From Oscillospiraceae bacterium (GTDB taxonomy: Bacteria; Bacillota; Clostridia; Oscillospirales; Oscillospiraceae): a DNA stretch of 63,412 nt. This document shows, in pieces, positions 17,958-26,454 of the stretch. Under the pieces are notes generated by a model. The model was not told the origin of the DNA and did no database searches. It saw only the letters and a program-made list of their open reading frames with translations. Numbering within the stretch: position 1 is the stretch's first letter; the number at the start of each line of letters is the position of its first letter. The translations under genes and the position numbers were made by a program. Location: the NCBI GenBank assembly GCA_017622295.1, contig JAGARK010000053.1, positions 1 to 63,412 of the forward strand, in the 5' to 3' direction.

Positions 17958-18605
17958 ATGGGTCAACAGAGTTATACGATGCCCCTGCTGACAAACAAGC
18001 GGGAGGAAATGGGTAAAATTATCCTGTTCCCGTTTGTGGTCGGTGCGTTGGGACTGGTGGAATATTGGCAGATGCTGGACAAAGGCTGGACAGAGCATGA
18101 GATTCGGATTATGATGATATTCTTTGTGGTGTTGTTTGTGCTGCCGTTTCCTGTGATGTTATTCCAGTGCTTTGCAAGACTACGTTTTGCTCCTGATGGT
18201 ATTGTGCTGGAGCTTTTTGGAGTGATGCTCCGGCGATTTCCAGCAGAGCGAATTCGTCTGCTGGGCGGTATTATCTATATAACAGGCTACCGCGCATACC
18301 ATGTCCACCATCGAATTGCGGTCTGCGATTGTACCCTTGGGGAACTGGCGGACATCGGAGAGAAAAAGACGCCGAAAATGCTCCGCAACCTGAGAACCAT
18401 GAAGGGCTGGGCAGAGAATATGGCAGGTAAATATCTTCGTAAGCGGGGAAGATCCGACTTCCGGGATCTGGACCGGAGCTGCAAGATTCTGTGGCTGGAG
18501 TGGGATAAGGAGCGGCTGGCGCTGCTGCGGCAGATGTATCCCGCCGCTCAGTGGATAGATCTGACCGAGAAAAAAGTTTTTGAGGAACAATTAAAGCAGA
18601 GGTAA
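17958..18605 (+). CDS. unknown protein with two membrane helices inside the deo operon
   Basis: 215 aa. Two adjacent hydrophobic segments (about residues 20-36 and 51-70) form a hairpin in the membrane; the remaining 145 residues are basic and predicted cytoplasmic, with a PH-like beta-rich start (RLRFAPDGIVLELFGVMLRRFPAERIRLLGGI). That pattern resembles bacterial PH (bPH) domain membrane proteins, but the match is weak. Base composition is lower in GC than the flanking deo genes, so it may be a later insertion into the operon. No nucleoside-related motif is seen. Confidence 0.6.
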   Translation: MGQQSYTMPLLTNKREEMGKIILFPFVVGALGLVEYWQMLDKGWTEHEIRIMMIFFVVLFVLPFPVMLFQCFARLRFAPDGIVLELFGVMLRRFPAERIRLLGGIIYITGYRAYHVHHRIAVCDCTLGELADIGEKKTPKMLRNLRTMKGWAENMAGKYLRKRGRSDFRDLDRSCKILWLEWDKERLALLRQMYPAAQWIDLTEKKVFEEQLKQR

Positions 18606-18609
18606 TGCT

Positions 18610-19773
18610 ATGAAACGTATCTTCTTATTTGTCCTGGACTCCTGCGGGTGCGGGGCGATGCCGGATGCGGAACGCTTCGGCGATGCGGGGGTCAATACCC
18701 TCCGCTCCTGCGCACTGTCCGGGAAACTGAATATCCCCAATCTGCGTAAAGCGGGACTGGGCAATATTGACGGCCTCGATTTTTTGGAGCCTGTTGAGAA
18801 GCCCGCGGGGGCCTATGGTAAGCTGGCGGAAAGCTCCATGGGAAAGGACACCACCATCGGCCACTGGGAGATCGCCGGCGTGGTTTCTCCGGAACCGCTG
18901 CCCACCTATCCGGAGGGCTTCCCGGAGGAAGTGCTGGCTCCTTTTCGGGCGGCTACCGGCCGGGGAATTCTGGCCAACGCCCCCTGGTCCGGCACCGAGG
19001 TCATTGCCCGCTACGGTGACGAGCATGTGAAAACCGGCGATCTGATCGTCTACACCTCCGCTGATTCCGTGTTCCAGATCGCAGCCCATGAGGATGTTGT
19101 GCCGCCGGAGCAGCTGTATGAGTACTGCCGCATTGCCCGGGCCCAGCTTCAGGGCAAGCACGGCGTAGGCCGGGTCATCGCCCGTCCCTTTGTGGGCACT
19201 TCAGGCAATTACAAACGGACCGCCAACCGTCACGATTTTTCCCTGGAGCCCCCGAAGCAGACCCTATTGGATGCAGTGAAGGCTGCGGGGTTGGACTCCA
19301 TTGGCGTAGGCAAGATCTATGACATCTTCGCCGGCCGGGGTACCACGGAGCATGTGTACAACCGGAGCAACGCCGACGGCATGGCTCATGCGATGGATTA
19401 TGTAAACCGGGACTTCCGGGGCCTGTGCTTCGTGAATCTGGTGGATTTTGACATGCTCTACGGCCACCGGCGGGATATCGAGGGTTATGTCCGGGCTCTG
19501 AATGAATTTGACGCCTGGCTGCCGGGCTTCCTGGAAAAGCTGGGAGATGAGGATTTGGTGATGATCACCGCCGACCACGGCTGCGACCCCGGCTATACGG
19601 CCACCACCGACCACACCAGAGAATATGTACCTCTGCTGGTGCTGGGCAAGAACGTAAAGAGCGTAAATCTGGGCGTTCGTACCGGCTTCCAGCACATTGC
19701 GGCAACCATTGCGGAGCTTCTGGCGGTGGAGCTGGACACTCCGGGCGAAAGCTTTGTGGAGGAGATTTTATGA
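18610..19773 (+). CDS. deoB: phosphopentomutase
   Basis: 387-aa alkaline phosphatase-superfamily enzyme that interconverts (deoxy)ribose 1- and 5-phosphates. The N-terminal metal site FLFVLDSCGCGAMPDA, the phospho-threonine region GKDTTIGHWEIAG and the C-terminal metal ligands ITADHGCDPGY and TDHTREYVPLL are present. It links DeoD and DeoC. The stop overlaps the cdd start (ATGA). Confidence 0.96.
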   Translation: MKRIFLFVLDSCGCGAMPDAERFGDAGVNTLRSCALSGKLNIPNLRKAGLGNIDGLDFLEPVEKPAGAYGKLAESSMGKDTTIGHWEIAGVVSPEPLPTYPEGFPEEVLAPFRAATGRGILANAPWSGTEVIARYGDEHVKTGDLIVYTSADSVFQIAAHEDVVPPEQLYEYCRIARAQLQGKHGVGRVIARPFVGTSGNYKRTANRHDFSLEPPKQTLLDAVKAAGLDSIGVGKIYDIFAGRGTTEHVYNRSNADGMAHAMDYVNRDFRGLCFVNLVDFDMLYGHRRDIEGYVRALNEFDAWLPGFLEKLGDEDLVMITADHGCDPGYTATTDHTREYVPLLVLGKNVKSVNLGVRTGFQHIAATIAELLAVELDTPGESFVEEIL

Positions 19774-20165
19774 CACCTGAAAAATTGATGGATCTGGCGA
19801 AAGAGGCCATGACCCATTCCTATTGTCCCTACTCCGGCTACAAGGTGGGCGCGGCGCTGCTGTGTGACGACGGCAGGGTCTATCAGGGCTGTAACATCGA
19901 AAACAGCGCCTACGGCCCCACCGTCTGCGCCGAGCGCACCGCTATGTTCAAAGCGGTCTATGACGGTCAACGGGATTTTACCGCCATTGCCATCTGCGGT
20001 GGCAAGAATGGCGTCATCACCGGTCGCTTCCCGCCCTGCGGCGTCTGCCGGCAGGTGATGGCGGAATTCTGTAAGGAAGATTTCCGAATCTATCTGACGG
20101 ATGACCGGGGAGGCATCGAATCCCATACTCTGAAAGAACTGCTGCCCCTGAGCTTCTCTCTGTAA
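19770..20165 (+). CDS. cdd: cytidine deaminase
   Basis: 131 aa, the homotetrameric form. Zinc ligands and catalytic Glu are in TVCAERTAMF (about 50-59) and PPCGVCRQVM (about 87-96); NIENSAYG binds the ribose. It deaminates cytidine and deoxycytidine to uridine forms. It is the last gene of the deo operon. Confidence 0.96.
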   Translation: MTPEKLMDLAKEAMTHSYCPYSGYKVGAALLCDDGRVYQGCNIENSAYGPTVCAERTAMFKAVYDGQRDFTAIAICGGKNGVITGRFPPCGVCRQVMAEFCKEDFRIYLTDDRGGIESHTLKELLPLSFSL

Positions 20166-20170
20166 TACAA

Positions 20171-20207
20171 GCAGCCCTCAGCTTCATGGAGCTGAGGGCT
20201 GTTTTTT
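20171..20207 (+). terminator. terminator of the deo operon
   Basis: CAGCCCTCAGCT / AGCTGAGGGCTG with a 6-nt loop and TTTTTT. Confidence 0.93.
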
Positions 20208-20208
20208 G

Positions 20209-21066
20209 TCAGAAATCGGGGATAAATTCTTTGTCGGCGGCGTCTTCCTCCTGGACGAAGCCTTCCAGATCGTTCAGATACATCCAGCTGAGGACGGATT
20301 CATATTCCTCGTCAGTGATCTTCCGGTCCAGCGGGGCGGGGAGGCCCGGCATGGGGGTGTACTGCCGCATCAGGCTCACCATCACCTCGCCGGGGGCAAA
20401 GGTCTCGCCGATCCAGTCCAGCACCTTCAGGGAGTTTTCCACAAAGCCCGGAAGGATCAGGTGACGGAGGATGGTGCCCCGGGTAATCTTTTCGCCCTCC
20501 CACTGCACCGGGCCGGTCTGACGGACCATTTCCCGGATGGCGGCGGTGGCCACCTCGAAATAGTCAGGAGCGCCGGAGAGCACCTGGGCAAGCCGGTTGT
20601 CGGCGTATTTCAGATCCGGCAGATAGATGTCGATTTTGCCCTCCAGCGCCCGGAGGGTCTCAACCCGTTCATAGCCGCCGGAGTTGAAGACCACCGGAAC
20701 CGGCAATTTCGGCTCCAGGGCCGGGAGAATGGTGGGCAGGTAGGGCGTGGGGCTGACCAGGTCGATGTTTTCTGCACCCTGGGCGATCAGGTCTTCCATG
20801 ATTTGGCGCAGGCCGTCGCTGGTTTTCAGTGCGCCGCAGGGTTTTCGGCTGATTTTCTGGTTCTGGCAGTAGATGCAGTTCATGGTGCAGCCGCCGAAGA
20901 AAATGGCGCCGGAGCCGCCGCCCCCCGCCAGGGCAGGCTCCTCCCATTTGTGAATCATGGTCTTGGCCACCAGCGCGATGTCTGGGCAGCCGCACCAGCC
21001 ATGTTTTCCCACGCTGCGCCGGGCGCCGCATTCCCGGGGACAGAGCTTGCAGTTTACATAATCCAT
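20209..21066 (-). CDS. radical SAM protein, pyruvate formate-lyase-activase-like
   Basis: 285 aa. The radical SAM cluster motif GGCTMNCIYCQN (C-x3-C-x2-C, about 58-69) is preceded by an N-terminal CKLCPRECG...G.CGC set of cysteines that could hold a further cluster. This architecture belongs to the PflA-like/AmmeMemoRadiSam-related group (COG1313), whose substrates are mostly unknown; no formate lyase or glycyl-radical enzyme gene is in the window. It is transcribed convergently with the deo operon. Confidence 0.82.
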   Translation of the reverse strand: MDYVNCKLCPRECGARRSVGKHGWCGCPDIALVAKTMIHKWEEPALAGGGGSGAIFFGGCTMNCIYCQNQKISRKPCGALKTSDGLRQIMEDLIAQGAENIDLVSPTPYLPTILPALEPKLPVPVVFNSGGYERVETLRALEGKIDIYLPDLKYADNRLAQVLSGAPDYFEVATAAIREMVRQTGPVQWEGEKITRGTILRHLILPGFVENSLKVLDWIGETFAPGEVMVSLMRQYTPMPGLPAPLDRKITDEEYESVLSWMYLNDLEGFVQEEDAADKEFIPDF

Positions 21067-21087
21067 AACAATACCACCTTTGGACCT

Positions 21088-21116
21088 ATCTTATCATCTT
21101 TTTGTCCAATTCTCAA
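21088..21116 (-). promoter_or_regulatory. promoter of the radical SAM gene
   Basis: On the minus strand TTGAGA (21111-21116), 17 nt, TAAGAT (21088-21093). Confidence 0.65.
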
Positions 21117-21184
21117 GGCAGCCTTTACGGATTTTGAAATTTGTGATATGATAAAATTCGAAAAATACTCACGAGGTAATGATT

Positions 21185-21655
21185 ATGGAGATTCGTCTTG
21201 CTCAGGTTCGGGATATTCCCGGCATGATTGCGCTGCTGAAGCAGGTGGGGCAGGTCCACCATGAGATCCGGCCGGATATTTTCCGCGCCGGCGCCCAGAA
21301 ATACAACGAAGCTGATCTGGAAGAACTGCTGAAGGATCCCGCTCGCCCCATTTTCGCGGCGATGGATGGGGAACGGATGCTTGGCTACTGCTTCTGCGTC
21401 CTGAAGGTGACGGAGGGCAGCAGCGTCCTGTGCGACGACCGGACGCTGTACATCGACGACCTGTGCGTGGACGAAAGCTGCCGGGGGATGCATGTGGGCA
21501 AGGCCCTCTATGAGTATGCCTGCGGCTATGCCCGGGAGCTATCCTGCCGCAGCGTGACCCTGAACGTCTGGTGCGGAAACGACAGCGCTATGGCATTTTA
21601 CGAAAAACAAGGACTCAGACCCCGGAACATTCACATGGAGATGAAGTTATGTTAA
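21185..21655 (+). CDS. GNAT family N-acetyltransferase
   Basis: 156 aa. The acetyl-CoA-binding stretch LYIDDLCVDESCRGMHVGKALYEYA (R/Q-x2-G-x-G/A type) and the C-terminal LNVWCGNDSAMAFYEKQGLRPR are typical. The substrate is unknown. GAGGT stands 7 nt before the ATG at 21185; the ATG at 21179 is too close. The stop overlaps the start of rlmD, so the two are translated together. A weak promoter TTTACG-N17-TATGAT precedes it (21124-21152). Confidence 0.85.
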   Translation: MEIRLAQVRDIPGMIALLKQVGQVHHEIRPDIFRAGAQKYNEADLEELLKDPARPIFAAMDGERMLGYCFCVLKVTEGSSVLCDDRTLYIDDLCVDESCRGMHVGKALYEYACGYARELSCRSVTLNVWCGNDSAMAFYEKQGLRPRNIHMEMKLC

Positions 21656-23277
21656 CCAAAAATCAGATTTACGAAGCCGAGATCACCGACTACACCTCCG
21701 AAGGTCAGGGCGTTGCCCACATCGAGGGCTGCGCGGTGTTCATCCCCAATGCCATCCGGGGCGAAAAATATCTGGTGCGGATCGAAAAAGCCCAGAAGAC
21801 CTGGGCTGCCGGCAAGATCACCGAGATTCTGGAAAAATCCTCCCACCGGGTGAACCGGGAGTGCCCCGTGGCCAAGCTCTGCGGCGGCTGCGACTTCTGG
21901 CACATGGACTACGAAGAGGAAGCCGACCTGAAAGCCCAGCGGGTCAAAAACTGCCTGAACCGCATAGGCGGCGAAAATCTGGAGGCGGTGCCTATTCTGG
22001 ACGCTCCCACCTGCTATGGCTACCGGAACAAGGCCCAGTACCCTGTGGCCAGCAGGAAGGGCCGGGCCTATGCGGGCTTCTTCCGGGCAGGCACCCACGA
22101 CGTGGTGGAGAACAAGCGCTGCCTGATCCTGCCGGAGGAAACGGACCGGGTGAAGGATGCGGTAATGGATTATGTAAATCAGTTTCGGGTTCCTGCCTAT
22201 GACGAAATCGCCCACACGGGCCTGCTGCGGCATATCTATGTCCGCCGGGGCGCCGTGTCCGGGCAGATTCTGGTGTGTCTGGTGATCAACGGCCGTTCCA
22301 TCCCCAAGGCCCATGAGCTGATTGGCCGCCTGAAAAAGATCCCCGGCTTTACGACGCTGGTGCTGGGCGTAAACACGAAGAAGGGCAACGCCATTCTGGG
22401 GGATGAATTCATCACCCTGTTCGGCCCCGGCTATATTGAGGATACCCTCTGCGGGCTGACCTTCCGGCTGAGCCCCCGGTCCTTCTATCAGGTGAATCAC
22501 CATCAGGCTCAGCGGCTGTATGAGGCCGCGATCGATCAGGCGGAGATCACGAAGGATGACACGGTTCTGGATCTCTACTGCGGCGTCGGCACCATCACGT
22601 TGGCCATGGCCTCCGCCGCGGGCAAGGTCATCGGCGTGGAGGTGATTCCCCAGGCCGTGGAGGATGCCAAAGACAATGCCAAGCGAAACGGCATTGAAAA
22701 CGCCGAATTCTTCTGCGGCGATGCCGGTCAGGCGGCTCTGGAGCTGGAAGCCAAGGGCATCAAGGCGGATGTGGTCGTGGTTGACCCGCCCCGGAAGGGC
22801 TTGAATGCCGACACCATCGAGGCCCTGGCCCGCTTCGCCCCCAGACGGATCGTCTATGTCTCCTGCGATCCCGCGACCCTTGCCCGGGATGTAGCGCTGC
22901 TGAAGGAGCGGGGCTATGTGCTGAAAAACGCCATGGCGGCGGATTTGTTCCCGAGGTGCAGCCATGTGGAATCGGTTGTGACACTGTCCAAACTCGCAGA
23001 CACACATATCGACATTGAAATTGATCCTTTGGAACTGGAAGAAGTTGTAGACCGTGTCCATCCGACTTATCCCGAAATCAAGGAATATGTTCTTGAACAC
23101 TATGGTTTCAAAGTGTCCAGCCTGTATATCGCACAGGTCAAGCAGAAGTGTGGTCTGGATATGCGAGAGAACTACAATCACGCAAAACCTGGCGGCAAAC
23201 CCCAGCCACAGGTATCTCCCGAAAAGGAAGCTGCTATTCGGGATGCACTCCGTTATTATGGAGTAATCACAGAATAA
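21649..23277 (+). CDS. rlmD: 23S rRNA (uracil-C5)-methyltransferase with element-supplied C-terminal tail
   Basis: 542 aa. TRAM domain at about residues 3-60, an Fe-S site CPVAKLCGGC (about 68-77), the SAM fold VLDLYCGVGTITLAMA, VVDPPRKGL and the catalytic-cysteine motif YVSCDPATLARD. The catalytic-base motif CSHVESVV ends at residue 444. From codon 443-446 on the base composition drops and a 100-residue tail unrelated to the catalytic fold follows (IKEYVLEHYGFKVSSLYIAQ..., ending RYYGVITE). The tail is supplied by the integrated element; without the insertion the gene would continue into the bases after 36546 and end TLIREH, giving a normal length of about 450 aa. Catalytic residues are all on the host side, so activity may be retained. 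Confidence 0.92.
   Translation: MLTKNQIYEAEITDYTSEGQGVAHIEGCAVFIPNAIRGEKYLVRIEKAQKTWAAGKITEILEKSSHRVNRECPVAKLCGGCDFWHMDYEEEADLKAQRVKNCLNRIGGENLEAVPILDAPTCYGYRNKAQYPVASRKGRAYAGFFRAGTHDVVENKRCLILPEETDRVKDAVMDYVNQFRVPAYDEIAHTGLLRHIYVRRGAVSGQILVCLVINGRSIPKAHELIGRLKKIPGFTTLVLGVNTKKGNAILGDEFITLFGPGYIEDTLCGLTFRLSPRSFYQVNHHQAQRLYEAAIDQAEITKDDTVLDLYCGVGTITLAMASAAGKVIGVEVIPQAVEDAKDNAKRNGIENAEFFCGDAGQAALELEAKGIKADVVVVDPPRKGLNADTIEALARFAPRRIVYVSCDPATLARDVALLKERGYVLKNAMAADLFPRCSHVESVVTLSKLADTHIDIEIDPLELEEVVDRVHPTYPEIKEYVLEHYGFKVSSLYIAQVKQKCGLDMRENYNHAKPGGKPQPQVSPEKEAAIRDALRYYGVITE
22975..22985 (+). other. attL core candidate
   Basis: GTTGTGACACT in rlmD, in the same codon phase as the right end. The composition changes immediately downstream. 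Large serine recombinases usually exchange at a 2-bp core, so only short identity (GTTGT, then AC and CT) is expected. Confidence 0.7.
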
Positions 23278-23283
23278 TTCTTT

Positions 23284-23314
23284 GTGCTGGTTCAGAAATG
23301 AGCCAGCACTTTTG
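23284..23314 (+). terminator. terminator after the hybrid rlmD
   Basis: GTGCTGG / CCAGCAC (23284-23290 and 23303-23309), with additional TC/GA pairing, followed by TTTTGTTT. It is supplied by the element. Confidence 0.8.
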
Positions 23315-23337
23315 TTTGCTATATGGTTGAACACTAT

Positions 23338-23438
23338 TTTTGATACAACTGATAAATTGTGTATCAAAACACTTGACAAAAAAGAAGTCCTCTGCTATTA
23401 TCTAATTATGATACAAAATGATAATTAAGTATCATAAT
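23338..23438 (+). promoter_or_regulatory. promoter with two GATAC-N14-GTATC operators
   Basis: TTGACA (23373-23378), 17 nt, TATTAT (23396-23401). Upstream lies TTTTGATAC-N14-GTATCAAAA (23338-23369) and downstream ATTATGATAC-N14-GTATCATAAT (23405-23438). Both arms and spacing are perfect and the second is repeated exactly at the recombinase promoter. Confidence 0.85.
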
Positions 23439-23462
23439 TATAATTTAACAAGGAGGACTTAT

Positions 23463-23846
23463 ATGAAAGAAAATTCTGACCTATCCAATCTATTCCCTAC
23501 TTTAACCATTGCCAAAGATCTAGAGGAAGTCTGGCAATACCTGTGCGATGGTAAGTACCTCGTCGGTGCGGATCTCACCCTCTACCGCAGAACCCCTTTC
23601 GTCATGGAAAATGCGTTTTGCTTATCTAACGGGTTTATCCGAATGTTTAAGGTCAAATGGGCTACTGATTCCGTAAAGATCAAACTTTACACAGATCAGT
23701 CTATTGGTCTGGGTGGCGGTTTTACATACGACATTTTTAAGATTATTTTCGGCAACTGGATGGCTGAAAACTTCGACTTTTTCTTTGTTGACGATTTTGG
23801 TTTACTGGACACCAAGGATATTCGCCCTGGCAGAGAGTTTCTTTGA
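23463..23846 (+). CDS. unknown element protein, 127 aa
   Basis: Starts MKENSDLSNLF behind AAGGAGGAC. It has a mixed alpha/beta composition, no signal peptide or membrane helix, and a hydrophobic, aromatic C-terminal half (residues about 87-115, IFKIIFGNWMAENFDFFFVDD). It is not recognised. The promoter, ribosome site and codons 4-7 (Asn-Ser-Asp-Leu) are copied at 34597, so the two genes share control, probably by the GATAC-binding repressor. As the first gene after the left end it may act in element maintenance; this is inference. Confidence 0.7.
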   Translation: MKENSDLSNLFPTLTIAKDLEEVWQYLCDGKYLVGADLTLYRRTPFVMENAFCLSNGFIRMFKVKWATDSVKIKLYTDQSIGLGGGFTYDIFKIIFGNWMAENFDFFFVDDFGLLDTKDIRPGREFL

Positions 23847-23855
23847 TAAAAAATA

Positions 23856-23880
23856 CCGCTGGCTTTTATGCCAGCGGCTT
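23856..23880 (+). terminator. terminator-like hairpin after the 127-aa gene
   Basis: CCGCTGGC / GCCAGCGG with a 6-nt loop, A-run before it. The same CCAGCGGC sequence recurs at 24006-24016. Confidence 0.65.
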
Positions 23881-24108
23881 GAAGTAAAGGTAAGTTCGTT
23901 AAGACTATACTTTCGACTGGGAGAACCCCAGACCTAATCACTGATCTAATTTTACCACAAAGGAAGCCACCAATGCAAGGGATCAAAAATGCCGCCAGCA
24001 ATCCTGCCAGCGGCTATTCCACGAAAGGGGGAATAATCTATGTGAAACGAGCAAAAATACCCACCACTAGAATTATATCCCTTTTATTATCTGAAAGCAA
24101 TAGATCGC
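23881..24108. other. noncoding stretch between convergent element genes
   Basis: No supported gene. It carries a second CCAGC...GCCAGCGGC segment (about 23997-24017) and a lone ribosome-site-like AAAGGGGG at 24025, followed by only a very short frame. Confidence 0.45.
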
Positions 24109-25122
24109 TTATTTGGCAAGGTAATTCTGAACCAACACCCCACTGCGGAAGTGGGATTCCAAACTGACCATCATAACAGCGGTACGGTCAAAGGCATATG
24201 GTAGCCCTTGCTCAATCAAGTGCTGCCTATGGGAACCACGGCAATAGTATGGATGGTCAAGATTTTCTCGTAGCTCTTTGTCCTTGGCTGCAAAGGTATC
24301 ACGGATGATCTGCTGATACTCGGCTCGGGCTTCTGGACGGTTTTCCATATCTTCCACGATCCTGTTATATCGGGATTGAAAAGCTTCTGCTCTTGTTTGG
24401 TGGAAATCCGCATCATTCTTGAATAATTCACGGTCAAAGACATAATCGGTTGGCTCTTTGCCGTCTAACATATCTCGGATCTTTTCTATTTCCTCTGGAT
24501 CTCGGAAAACGGTGGTATTATGCTTGCCGCCCTTTCCGATGGTGTTCATTTCAATTTCATTCCCACGATCCTCAAAATTACTTACACGCAAACGCTGTAA
24601 TTCTGATCGGCGCAGACCTAATGTGCGGTTGGCTTCCAGAGCTTCCCCAGCACGATCCTCATTGTACTTGTCGTGTTGCCTGTCTCCACGGCTCCTGGTA
24701 ATGTCAGCGAGCCTTCTTTCGGGAATGTCATAATCCTGCATCTTGGTTTGAAAAACCTTGCAGAGGGCAGCACAGGTGGTATGGACGGAATAGGCAGACA
24801 GACCTCGATCACGCTGATAATCCAGATAGGTTTGTATCTGATCTCTGGCTTGCTCCATGGTACATTTCTTGTACCCATTCTCAGATAGCCAATCCGCATA
24901 ACGGCTGATTTCTGCCTGATATGTTTTCATTGTGCCATAGGAAAAGACCTTATCGGCAGTGTGGTCAATCCTCATGTATTCTTCTCTCGGCACACCCTGA
25001 GCCTTTAGCTGCTGGCGATCCTGATAGGTTCGTACCTGATCGTCATGCTTGCTATGACCATAGTAAGCCATCTGATTAAGTGCGGATTTCATTTGAAACT
25101 TGATGTTTTGTGCTCGTGCCAT
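24109..25122 (-). CDS. tyrosine-recombinase-like protein (degenerate active site)
   Basis: 337 aa. The N-terminal SAM-like core-binding part (about 55-135, TMKTYQAEISRYADWLSENG) and C-terminal catalytic-like part are recognisable: LGLRRSELQRLRV holds the first arginine (R171), IGKGGKHN the beta-hairpin lysine, CRGSHRQHLIEQG aligns with the second-arginine box and Tyr334 near the end may be the nucleophile. The box-II histidine (H-x2-R) is replaced by Tyr and the LGH motif reads LES-H. Proteins of this kind occur beside relaxases in clostridial elements and may resolve multimers rather than integrate. Ribosome site AAAGGAG. Confidence 0.7.
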   Translation of the reverse strand: MARAQNIKFQMKSALNQMAYYGHSKHDDQVRTYQDRQQLKAQGVPREEYMRIDHTADKVFSYGTMKTYQAEISRYADWLSENGYKKCTMEQARDQIQTYLDYQRDRGLSAYSVHTTCAALCKVFQTKMQDYDIPERRLADITRSRGDRQHDKYNEDRAGEALEANRTLGLRRSELQRLRVSNFEDRGNEIEMNTIGKGGKHNTTVFRDPEEIEKIRDMLDGKEPTDYVFDRELFKNDADFHQTRAEAFQSRYNRIVEDMENRPEARAEYQQIIRDTFAAKDKELRENLDHPYYCRGSHRQHLIEQGLPYAFDRTAVMMVSLESHFRSGVLVQNYLAK

Positions 25123-25266
25123 GTGTTTTCTCTCCTTTCTTCGATGTGTTTTTTAGGAGCGTCCTGCTCCCCATTGTTTAGTTCGGCGGTCGGCTTTGAT
25201 TCAAAGCACAAAGCCTAAAGCATGGGTAATCGCCTTTGCCACGGCGAAAACCTTGGAGAATGTACC

Positions 25267-25303
25267 CGTTAAGTGGTTATACCTGACGGTATAACCCTTA
25301 ACG
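25267..25303. terminator. long perfect-stem hairpin between ArdC-like and recombinase-like genes
   Basis: CGTTAAG...GGTTATACC / GGTATAACC...CTTAACG with a 4-nt loop and a single unpaired base. There is no T-run, so it may stabilise or process the message rather than terminate it. Confidence 0.55.
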
Positions 25304-25327
25304 AGCCGCCGATCCTATGTGTATGGA

Positions 25328-26206
25328 TTAACAATCCACCACTTTCAGATCGGTTAGACTGGTTACCCAGTCTAAGATCCCACGGGCGCACTTTTCAATA
25401 CGGCTAACCGATTGCAAAAGCTCCCGTGTTGTTCTGCTTTCCGACCATCCTGCTAAATACCCCGTTGAATAGCAGATGGTTTGGGGAAACCCCAAAGCAG
25501 AACAGCAAAGATAACTGGCTGCTTCGGCCTCAATTTCCTTGATGCCACGCTCCAATTCCTTTGCATCATCTTCCCCGTGCAGGAGCGAGTGCGCCTGTTC
25601 GTGTAAGATGCAGCGGAAGGTCTGTAAATCGGACATACCTTCCTTGATGTGGATTTCTCCCGTCACAGGGGAGAAAAATCCATTGGCAGAACTGCCAGTC
25701 AGATCGGGATCATACATGATCCGATCCTCGGAATCCATAAGCTGCTGTACCGCTCCGTGCAATTCCTCTGAATTGTCGGTTGGCACTTTCACGATGGAAT
25801 CCAATTCTCCGTCGCATTGGGAAATGTCGAACACATTGCCCAAGCGGAACCGAACGCCATTGATGGTGATGATTTCTTTCTCAATCTCTCCATCTTCGTT
25901 GGTTCGGTTTCTCTCTGCGTGATACTTGTAGGGTATCGGGCAGAGAATCTTGATCGCCTTTTCGCCTTTGCGAACCTGCATTTTCTGCTTCTTCCATGTT
26001 TGGTAGCTTGCCAAACGGGAGATGTTCGGATTCTGGCACCATGCGAGCAAGATGTTGTTGAAGCTGTAATTATGGAATCTACTGAGCATCGTCAGGTATT
26101 CGTGGAACCGCCCGCTTTCAAACATTTCTCGGACAGCGGTTTCCAACTGTTCCATGGCAGCATGAAGCTGATCTTTCCGTACAGCATCGGAAGTGGTTGT
26201 TTTCAT
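25328..26206 (-). CDS. ArdC-like antirestriction protein (ssDNA-binding plus zinc peptidase)
   Basis: 292 aa. Residues about 10-100 form the ArdC N-terminal ssDNA-binding domain (RFHEYLTMLSRFHNYSFNN, LASYQTWKKQKMQVRKGEKAIKIL). The C-terminal half holds a zincin site ILHEQAHSLLHG (H-E-x2-H, about 205-216) with a downstream glutamate EIEAEAASYL. ArdC proteins protect incoming single-stranded plasmid DNA and counter restriction in the recipient. This suggests the element travels by conjugation, helped by another element. The ATG at 26206 follows GAGAGGAA. Confidence 0.88.
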   Translation of the reverse strand: MKTTTSDAVRKDQLHAAMEQLETAVREMFESGRFHEYLTMLSRFHNYSFNNILLAWCQNPNISRLASYQTWKKQKMQVRKGEKAIKILCPIPYKYHAERNRTNEDGEIEKEIITINGVRFRLGNVFDISQCDGELDSIVKVPTDNSEELHGAVQQLMDSEDRIMYDPDLTGSSANGFFSPVTGEIHIKEGMSDLQTFRCILHEQAHSLLHGEDDAKELERGIKEIEAEAASYLCCSALGFPQTICYSTGYLAGWSESRTTRELLQSVSRIEKCARGILDWVTSLTDLKVVDC

Positions 26207-26413
26207 AATCGTTTCCTCTCTTTCGTCGTTGTTCTCATGGAACATGGTTTCTGAATTTTAGGTAACAAAAAACGAGCAGCCGCCTATAGCGATTGCCCGA
26301 ACTTCGGTACTCCTTGTACCCCTTTACTTCAATTTTTCCTTTACTTGTTGCCTGTAAAACAGGATTAAATAACTTACAACCATATTTTACCATTTGGAGA
26401 AAGTAAAAAGCAA
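26207..26413. other. upstream region of the ArdC-like gene
   Basis: About 200 bp without a gene. AGGGGTACaaggaGTACC-type and ACAGG/CCTGT inverted repeats are present; no clear -35/-10 pair stands out. Confidence 0.4.
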
Positions 26414-26442
26414 GGGCTGCCATCGTTCAGACAGCAGCCCTG
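26414..26442 (-). terminator. terminator of the lipoprotein gene
   Basis: GGGCTGC / GCAGCCC stem; on the minus strand it is followed by TTGCTTTTTACTTT. Confidence 0.8.
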
Positions 26443-26454
26443 TGACAGATTCAA

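Noticed and set aside
25140-25330. oriT or CRISPR-like repeat
   Set aside because: Only a single hairpin is present; there are no repeated spacers and no relaxase nearby.
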